Below are positions 59,784 to 64,000 of a DNA stretch of 64,000 nucleotides, piece after piece (within the stretch, counting starts at the first letter, position 1; each line of letters starts with the position of its first letter). The stretch lies in the IMG/VR virus record IMGVR_UViG_3300023184_000062, positions 36,747 through 100,746 of that record. One strand, 5' to 3'. The DNA is from a virus. The position numbers were made by a program, and so were the translations under genes. The notes beneath the pieces are model-generated. The model was not told where the DNA came from, made no database searches, and worked only from the letters and a program-made list of their open reading frames with translations.

Positions 59784-60074
59784 TTAATTAATTAACATAC
59801 GAACAAGACCAACACTATCAATTGTCACTAACAACATATAATTGGCAATCATACCAAATGACTTGCGAGTATAACTAGCCCAAGCATACATAGCGCAACC
59901 AGTGATCCATATAGGATAAAGAATGAGAAGGGGTGGGTGTGGTACTGTGAGCGCCATTGTGACCGAACACCCGACACTAATAATCCAAGCCGTAACTTCA
60001 ACGACAAAACGAAGAGGGTTTGTTGAATAGTCATCTTTGATGTAATTGTAAATGTTAAGCAATATTAAGTTCAT
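59784..60074 (-). CDS. membrane protein (96 aa)
   Basis: Three spans in 96 residues (AWIISVGCSVTMALTV, LLILYPIWITGCAMYAW, MIANYMLLVTIDSVGLV). The family is common in T4-type phages with no known role. Its start overlaps the upstream RHH gene by 20 bases. Confidence 0.78.
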   Translation of the reverse strand: MNLILLNIYNYIKDDYSTNPLRFVVEVTAWIISVGCSVTMALTVPHPPLLILYPIWITGCAMYAWASYTRKSFGMIANYMLLVTIDSVGLVRMLIN

Positions 60075-60576
60075 GTTCAGCGATCATATTACGCAATATT
60101 TCTTCAACCATCTTATTCAATGTGATATCACGCTTATGTGCTTCCATTGCTAATTTTAGCATAGTATCATTGTCTAAATCAATTGGCACTTGGATGCGAG
60201 TATCAAATGTAACACCATTAAACATACTAGATGCCTTTTCAATAAAATCTTCTTCTGTTTCTAAGTCAACCCACTTGATATCATCCCATGCTTGGTCAGC
60301 ATCAATACCACGATTGATTGCTTCTTGTTTATATGCTTCCTGATATTCTGGATTAATGTAACGATAGGGCTTTGGTTCAACATCCCAAGAACCAACCACT
60401 GGGCTAACACTCACTTCATACACCGTGTGTGTTTCAGTATCAAAGACTACATACCCACATGCGTATTTGCTAGTGTAGTCAATACTACGAACATTGTTTC
60501 CATAGCAATGCCAAAGATACTCACTACCGTCGGTGATTCTATGTTGAAAGATATTGTTTACTTGTTCAAGATTCAT
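60055..60576 (-). CDS. protein with C-terminal ribbon-helix-helix (173 aa)
   Basis: The N-terminal domain has YACGYVVFDTETHTVYEVSV; the C-terminal IQVPIDLDNDTMLKLAMEAH and KRDITLNKMVEEILRNMI is an RHH DNA-binding pattern (strand, two helices). Likely a regulator. The promoter just upstream carries a palindrome (60606-60623), so autoregulation is a reasonable guess. Confidence 0.82.
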   Translation of the reverse strand: MNLEQVNNIFQHRITDGSEYLWHCYGNNVRSIDYTSKYACGYVVFDTETHTVYEVSVSPVVGSWDVEPKPYRYINPEYQEAYKQEAINRGIDADQAWDDIKWVDLETEEDFIEKASSMFNGVTFDTRIQVPIDLDNDTMLKLAMEAHKRDITLNKMVEEILRNMIAEHELNIA

Positions 60577-60601
60577 GTTATAGCTCCAGTTAATATGTGT
60601 T

Positions 60602-60630
60602 ATTGTACACTAAGTTTAGTGTATAGTCAA
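60602..60630 (-). promoter_or_regulatory. sigma70-like promoter
   Basis: Minus strand TTGACT (60630-60625), 17-base spacer holding the palindrome, TACAAT (60607-60602). It drives 60055-59784 and onward. Confidence 0.65.
60606..60623. promoter_or_regulatory. 18-base palindromic operator between -35 and -10
   Basis: TACACTAA, GT, TTAGTGTA: a perfect eight-base inverted repeat inside a promoter that drives an RHH protein gene. Position fits a repressor site. Confidence 0.65.
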
Positions 60631-60646
60631 TTGAATTGGGTATCAT

Positions 60647-60952
60647 TCATAGTTTAAGCAATGCCCACATTGTTGTCTTTTCTAAATCATTTAGAAATTC
60701 TGGATAAACTTGTTTCAGTTCATAATCCATGAGTGTTTTATACCCTTTTTCTTTTTTTGATGTAACCAATTTATCTAGGTCCCATCCTTCACGATCCATT
60801 TTAGTTTGTAGTTTATGACCACGGCGTCCCCAAAAGATTAATACTTTAGGACGGGGGTTGGTTCTGTCTTCCATATAGATAGCACCCCAAACTTTGTCTG
60901 AACCGTCCTTATTTTTCCAACCAATAAATTTATAGTCAATCATACTTTTCAT
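60647..60952 (-). CDS. WGR-like hypothetical protein (101 aa)
   Basis: Contains DKVWGAIYMEDRTNPRPKVL, IFWGRRGHKLQTK and SKKEKGYKTL, which resembles a WGR domain (W-x-x-x-x-hWGRxG ... KGY). Unknown role; nucleic-acid binding is common for the domain. ATGA overlap with the upstream gene. Confidence 0.78.
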   Translation of the reverse strand: MKSMIDYKFIGWKNKDGSDKVWGAIYMEDRTNPRPKVLIFWGRRGHKLQTKMDREGWDLDKLVTSKKEKGYKTLMDYELKQVYPEFLNDLEKTTMWALLKL

Positions 60953-61218
60953 ACCTCTACCAGTTGATCGGGAATGTTTTCTGTATCACCGTCTTTAGCA
61001 AAAGTAAATCCTAAACCTAACATTATTTCAGTCTCTGCTTGTGAACAGTTACCACGAAAGATAAAAATCCTACGGGTCAGATTGTCGTTAGAATAATAAA
61101 TCCTGTAGGACACTCGGGGAACATTTAGTTTTTCTGAAAGTATAGCCAACGATATCTCATCGCCCCAATCTTCGGTGATAGATTCCCGTTGTTGTTCATA
61201 CATAAAATCTTTCATCAT
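60949..61218 (-). CDS. hypothetical protein (89 aa)
   Basis: Starts MMKDFMYEQQRESITEDWGD, with ETEIMLGLGFTFAKDGDTEN. No domain recognised. Coupled to both neighbours by four-base overlaps. Confidence 0.72.
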   Translation of the reverse strand: MMKDFMYEQQRESITEDWGDEISLAILSEKLNVPRVSYRIYYSNDNLTRRIFIFRGNCSQAETEIMLGLGFTFAKDGDTENIPDQLVEV

Positions 61219-61433
61219 TCTTCAACTCTATATTCTGCTTGAAGGTCATACAATGCTTTACGGACCTTTACTGCAACTGGTTTATACTTGTCAGGATGTA
61301 TAGGATGATAAGTGTATTCCATACCCGCCCATGTCTTGCTACCTGTCAATAATTTATCAACCTCTGCTAGAATTTGAAAGCGAGAATCCGCCCACATCTT
61401 GATTACATTATCAGGAACGATTGGTGTGTTCAT
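61215..61433 (-). CDS. hypothetical protein (72 aa)
   Basis: Helical protein, MNTPIVPDNVIKMWADSRFQ ... ALYDLQAEYRVEE. Coupled to the gene at 61430 by a four-base overlap. Unknown. Confidence 0.72.
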   Translation of the reverse strand: MNTPIVPDNVIKMWADSRFQILAEVDKLLTGSKTWAGMEYTYHPIHPDKYKPVAVKVRKALYDLQAEYRVEE

Positions 61434-61630
61434 TCTTCAACTCCAAAATGTTGTTTAATCAGGTCCGAACTAAGGAACGGTTCCGCAGTATCAGCAATCT
61501 CAGCACACTTGAGAACAATCAACTCGGCGAACTTATCTGCATTGAGTAATCTAATCTTGGTGTCTGGGTCTACTTTATTAGGCACCCATTCCATAGCCTG
61601 TTCTTTAAGTTCTTTGATTCTATCGTGCAT
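61430..61630 (-). CDS. small protein of the ELIVKEC...HFGV paralogue family (66 aa)
   Basis: MHDRIKELKEQAMEW, ADKFAELIVLKCAEIAD and LIKQHFGVEE. The ATG at 61630 (aagga) overlaps the end of the Zn-ribbon gene by 11 bases. One of four members in this window. Confidence 0.85.
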   Translation of the reverse strand: MHDRIKELKEQAMEWVPNKVDPDTKIRLLNADKFAELIVLKCAEIADTAEPFLSSDLIKQHFGVEE

Positions 61631-61856
61631 CTGGATCCTTCTCATAACAATCTAAACATACTGCATCATACCTTGGTCCCATACACGGACTGATAGAAAC
61701 ATTACAATACTTACAAAGTATAAACGCATGAGTAACTATACTACCTTTTGGTGGCGCATACAAGGGATAAAACCCTTCTTCACGCTCAGTATACCCAATT
61801 AGTTCTCGCTCACGGGGGTCCATTCCTCCATCTGAGATTAGGTCACTATAACTCAT
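61620..61856 (-). CDS. Zn-ribbon protein (78 aa)
   Basis: C-terminal CKYCNVSISPCMGPRYDAVC, with C-x2-C and CLDC, a four-Cys ribbon. N-terminus polar. Possibly a small nucleic-acid or protein-binding factor. Coupled on both sides. Confidence 0.8.
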   Translation of the reverse strand: MSYSDLISDGGMDPRERELIGYTEREEGFYPLYAPPKGSIVTHAFILCKYCNVSISPCMGPRYDAVCLDCYEKDPDAR

Positions 61857-62074
61857 TCTTTAACTCCGAAATGTTCTTTAAGATGATTGCCTTCTTCAAT
61901 TGTCATATCAAATGCATCACGCAATTCACTAATACATTCCTTCACAATCAACACGGCGAACTTTTCGTTATACAAAACAAACCATTCAGGATCATATTTT
62001 ACAAAGGATCCTGGACGATTTTCGTCTGCGTATTTTCGTGCCTGTTCAACAAGTGCTTTAATTCGTTCGTTCAT
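61853..62074 (-). CDS. small protein of the ELIVKEC...HFGV paralogue family (73 aa)
   Basis: MNERIKALVEQARKYADENR, NEKFAVLIVKECISELR, HLKEHFGVKE. Same start (MNERIK) as the member at 23131. Coupled to the basic gene at 62071. Confidence 0.85.
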   Translation of the reverse strand: MNERIKALVEQARKYADENRPGSFVKYDPEWFVLYNEKFAVLIVKECISELRDAFDMTIEEGNHLKEHFGVKE

Positions 62075-62196
62075 TTTTTTTCTTCCTTCTTAGGCGCGGG
62101 CTGTGCAGGCTGTGCGTTCTTACGCTCACGCTTCAATTCCTTTGCTAGCCTATTAAACCCGCGCTTTTCTGATAATGGTTTCCATGCTTTAGTCAT
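62071..62196 (-). CDS. small basic protein (41 aa)
   Basis: MTKAWKPLSEKRGFNRLAKE followed by LKRERKNAQPAQPAPKKEEK. Highly basic with a Pro/Ala tail. Overlaps the neighbours by four and one bases, so it is translated in series. Unknown role, perhaps DNA or RNA binding. Confidence 0.7.
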   Translation of the reverse strand: MTKAWKPLSEKRGFNRLAKELKRERKNAQPAQPAPKKEEKK

Positions 62197-62402
62197 CACT
62201 TCTTTCCAATCTTAGAAACAACTTCTACCTTGCTTACTTGTAATTGATAAAGAAACCTACGATACACTCGCAATGCGGCAATACTCATTGGATCTTCTTT
62301 ACCTTCAAGTTCAGCAATCTTAGATTCTAATTCTTTTTCCTTGGCGCGGTGACGCTCAATGTCAGCATTGAGACCTTTTGCTTTATCCCAAAAGTATTTC
62401 AT
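62196..62402 (-). CDS. coiled-coil protein (68 aa)
   Basis: ADIERHRAKEKELESKIAEL and YRRFLYQLQVSKVEVVSK: one long charged helix. aaggag before the ATG. Unknown. Confidence 0.75.
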   Translation of the reverse strand: MKYFWDKAKGLNADIERHRAKEKELESKIAELEGKEDPMSIAALRVYRRFLYQLQVSKVEVVSKIGKK

Positions 62403-62412
62403 AATGTTCTCC

Positions 62413-62751
62413 TTACTTAATCCCGAATGTGTTCAATGCGGGACGCAATGTGTTAATCAATTCTGTTTCACGGGCATGAGCAGGGCGCTTGCCGCGAACA
62501 ACTTCAATAACACCGAATATAAAACGCTCGGCACCACGTTCACGCAATGCACAAGACAGACCCCAATCTTTACGCTCAGTCATGGCCCGTTGCATATGCT
62601 TTTGCATACGACGGCGTAGTGTGCGAAACACATTACCTTTGTATGACAGCGCAGTAAGACCAATATAGTATTCTTGTGTAACTACATCTTGTATGTAGTA
62701 TATCACTTGATTACGGTCTGTTCTACGCTTACGGGCGATTTTTGAGTTCAT
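62413..62751 (-). CDS. GIY-YIG nuclease-domain protein (112 aa)
   Basis: VIYYIQDVVTQEYYIGLTAL is the GIY-YIG core (Y-Y-I ... Y-Y-I-G); then FRTLRRRMQKHMQRAMT and a Glu near TELINTLRPALNTFG. A minimal nuclease domain. The ATG at 62751 lies six bases after TATAAT, so the mRNA should be leaderless. Confidence 0.85.
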   Translation of the reverse strand: MNSKIARKRRTDRNQVIYYIQDVVTQEYYIGLTALSYKGNVFRTLRRRMQKHMQRAMTERKDWGLSCALRERGAERFIFGVIEVVRGKRPAHARETELINTLRPALNTFGIK

Positions 62752-62757
62752 AAGTGT

Positions 62758-62786
62758 ATTATATACCCAAAACCATTTAATGTCAA
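62758..62786 (-). promoter_or_regulatory. early promoter cassette, leaderless type
   Basis: Minus strand TTGACA (62786-62781), 17-base spacer, TATAAT (62763-62758). The TGA is the stop of the Toprim gene. Confidence 0.85.
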
Positions 62787-63298
62787 CCGTGGGTTTCTAG
62801 CAAGGCCGAGACAAATTCCGGGGTGCTATCCCCGAGGTCCTTATCTGTTGTAAAAACGCAACAGTTTCCAAACACGGCCAACTTGCGGCCTGCATCGTCA
62901 TTGTCGCAAACTGTGACAACTTTCCGGTTAAGACAGGTTAACCAGTTTCCCAGGTCTTGATTAGGGTTGTTAGATAGCACGGCCAACGCACTAAATCCAC
63001 GCTCAGTCAACCGGGCCGCATCAAACACCCCCTCACACACAAAAACAACTGAGGGGCTTAAAAAGAGACTTTCCACGCCCCAGACAGTCTGGGTGGGCTG
63101 ATTTCGGTATGTGAAATACTTGCCCTGCTTGGGATTATTCTGTGGTTTTTTCTCGCCCAAGGGACGATATTGCTGATACCCGACTAATTGGCCGCTTAGA
63201 TTCCATAAATAGAATGTAGCAACACCTTCAACTTCATCAAGCACGGGCCTGTGAAGTTCCAAGTCTAAGTGACGAGATTTTAGGTGTTCTCTCAGCAT
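62783..63298 (-). CDS. Toprim-domain protein, primase-like (171 aa)
   Basis: Toprim signature: VFVCEGVFDAARLTERGF (Glu) and VVTVCDNDDAGRKLA (DxDxAG). The N-terminal part has GVATFYLWNLSGQLVGYQQY. Shorter than a full DnaG-type primase; zinc and helicase domains are missing. The ATG at 63298 lies six bases after TATACT, and a GTG upstream is inside the promoter. Confidence 0.82.
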   Translation of the reverse strand: MLREHLKSRHLDLELHRPVLDEVEGVATFYLWNLSGQLVGYQQYRPLGEKKPQNNPKQGKYFTYRNQPTQTVWGVESLFLSPSVVFVCEGVFDAARLTERGFSALAVLSNNPNQDLGNWLTCLNRKVVTVCDNDDAGRKLAVFGNCCVFTTDKDLGDSTPEFVSALLETHG

Positions 63299-63304
63299 AC
63301 CTAC

Positions 63305-63333
63305 AGTATACACCCAAAACCATTTAATGTCAA
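63305..63333 (-). promoter_or_regulatory. early promoter cassette, leaderless type
   Basis: Minus strand TTGACA (63333-63328), 17-base spacer, TATACT (63310-63305). The TGA is the stop of the gene at 63330. Confidence 0.82.
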
Positions 63334-63800
63334 CCGTTATTTTCGGGGTTTTCTTTAGGGATTTCTGTCAGATACTCATAATTGGTAGTATCTATGTTCT
63401 CACGCAAAACGATAGCCCCGTTCTTTAGATGGAATCTACGGGCCATGTTTGTCTTAGGACTTAGTGTCACAAATCTAGTAACGCTAGGATATTGTGCTTG
63501 AATTCCTTTTACCGCTTGATAAAGCAAGTCTCTACCTTTGCCACTTTTGTAACTCCATATGGTATAAAATATGGCGGTAGTAGGAACACTTGAGGTTTTA
63601 CTTAACCCTTCAACATCTTCAGGAACAAAGTCATGGAAGCTAACACAAACCATTGCTTCTGGATTTTGTTCTTCGTCAGTTAATGCTGCGACAACTCTAC
63701 CGTCGCTAACTCTAAAATCTTTAGGAATTTCAGGGCGAACAGGGTCATCTTTTATAAAAGATAATAATGTGTGTGAAAGGTCTGTTATGAATTGAAACAT
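63330..63800 (-). CDS. GNAT-like protein (156 aa)
   Basis: The segment TAIFYTIWSYKSGKGRDLLY and VTRFVTLSPKTNMARRFHLK fits a divergent GNAT acyltransferase known in many aquatic phages (TIWSYxxGxGRxL ... TLSPKTxMAxxFHLxNGA). Target unknown. Late box TATAAATA ends eight bases before the ATG. Confidence 0.82.
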   Translation of the reverse strand: MFQFITDLSHTLLSFIKDDPVRPEIPKDFRVSDGRVVAALTDEEQNPEAMVCVSFHDFVPEDVEGLSKTSSVPTTAIFYTIWSYKSGKGRDLLYQAVKGIQAQYPSVTRFVTLSPKTNMARRFHLKNGAIVLRENIDTTNYEYLTEIPKENPENNG

Positions 63801-63808
63801 GATATTCT

Positions 63809-63816
63809 TATTTATA
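63809..63816 (-). promoter_or_regulatory. late promoter box TATAAATA (perfect T4 consensus)
   Basis: Minus strand TATAAATA, eight bases from the ATG at 63800; near-leaderless. Confidence 0.65.
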
Positions 63817-63842
63817 CGTATATTATAATTATTAAATTAATC

Positions 63843-63870
63843 CAAAAAAATAGGATCCGAAGATCCTATT
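63843..63870 (-). terminator. rho-independent terminator
   Basis: On the minus strand AATAGGATC, loop TTCG, GATCCTATT, then a run of Ts. It ends the partial gene at 63870. Confidence 0.85.
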
Positions 63871-64000
63871 TAGGCTAGCTTATCTATATTTTGTCCTGCC
63901 CTGAGCATCCGACGATTGGCTTCTATTCTGTGAAGTTCATTGTCCATGAGGCGCTCTTTAATATGACGGTCATTAGCTATCTTTTCCCTATGTCGGTCTT
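63870..64000 (-). CDS. partial gene, C-terminus of a conserved phage protein
   Basis: The last 42 codons are visible, reading ANDRHIKERLMDNELHRIEA then NRRMLRAGQNIDKLA and stop. A charged helix that I recognise as a pattern from T4-type aquatic phage proteins, without a function. The start is outside the window. Confidence 0.75.
   Translation of the reverse strand, partial: DRHREKIANDRHIKERLMDNELHRIEANRRMLRAGQNIDKLA

Overview
The window reads as part of the genome of a large, AT-rich, T4-related tailed phage (myovirus type). The signs are small tightly packed genes with many ATGA overlaps, a T4-type ATP-dependent DNA ligase, dCMP deaminase, a MazG-like protein, large fibre-like proteins, HesB/IscA, two GIY-YIG nucleases, and many ATAAATA-type boxes upstream of genes, as in T4-type late promoters. 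Lipoproteins, signal peptides, an entericidin-like lipoprotein and a phasin-like protein point to a Gram-negative, probably aquatic proteobacterial host; the exact host is inference. Terminase, portal, capsid and DNA polymerase genes are not in this window. I saw no tRNA genes and no CRISPR array.

Layout. 0-5.8 kb: small secreted, membrane and lipoprotein genes, including an FG-GAP-repeat lipoprotein. 5.9-12.8 kb: DNA ligase, small hypothetical genes, a large membrane/coiled-coil protein, and a lipoprotein plus secreted-protein pair. 12.8-19.2 kb: a proteostasis and translation block (ClpX, ribosomal protein bS21, Hsp20, ClpS, an HExxH peptidase, ClpP), interrupted by two minus-strand genes, one a phosphoesterase that has lost its metal-binding residues. 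19.3-29.3 kb: a helicase with a C-terminal HNH-like domain, then a run of small early-type genes driven by near-identical sigma70-like promoters, an intact phosphoesterase, an HTH protein, MazG, a 2OG-Fe(II) oxygenase-like protein and dCMP deaminase. 29.3-35.7 kb (minus): a D-Ala-D-Ala carboxypeptidase-like protein, a 1370-residue repeat/LamG adhesin and membrane proteins. 35.8-43.3 kb: HAD phosphatase, AbrB-like, IF-1, a superoxide-dismutase-like protein, a GH16-like lipoprotein, GNAT/ParB/kinase multidomain protein, IscA. 43.3-50.2 kb: fibre proteins, a collagen-like tract, a papain-like protease and a LamG protein. 50.2-53.7 kb: glycosyltransferase and methyltransferase cluster. 53.7-64 kb (minus): early-type small genes with the same promoter family, a probable restriction-modification pair, RHH, Zn-ribbon, Toprim and GNAT proteins.

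How it may work together. Three themes stand out. (1) Translation: the phage carries its own IF-1 and bS21, and at least a dozen genes have a promoter so close to the ATG that the mRNA should be leaderless or nearly so. (2) Five proteins begin with a similar short helix (MRxxEhh-like) resembling T4 capsid-targeting sequences, fused to different enzyme-like domains (HAD, SOD, GNAT, GNAT-ParB-kinase, and one unrecognised); they could be packaged and injected. (3) Host proteolysis may be redirected by ClpX, ClpP and ClpS. Early genes use a highly conserved promoter cassette; in nine cases the stop codon of the upstream gene is the TGA inside the -35 TTGAC(A/T).
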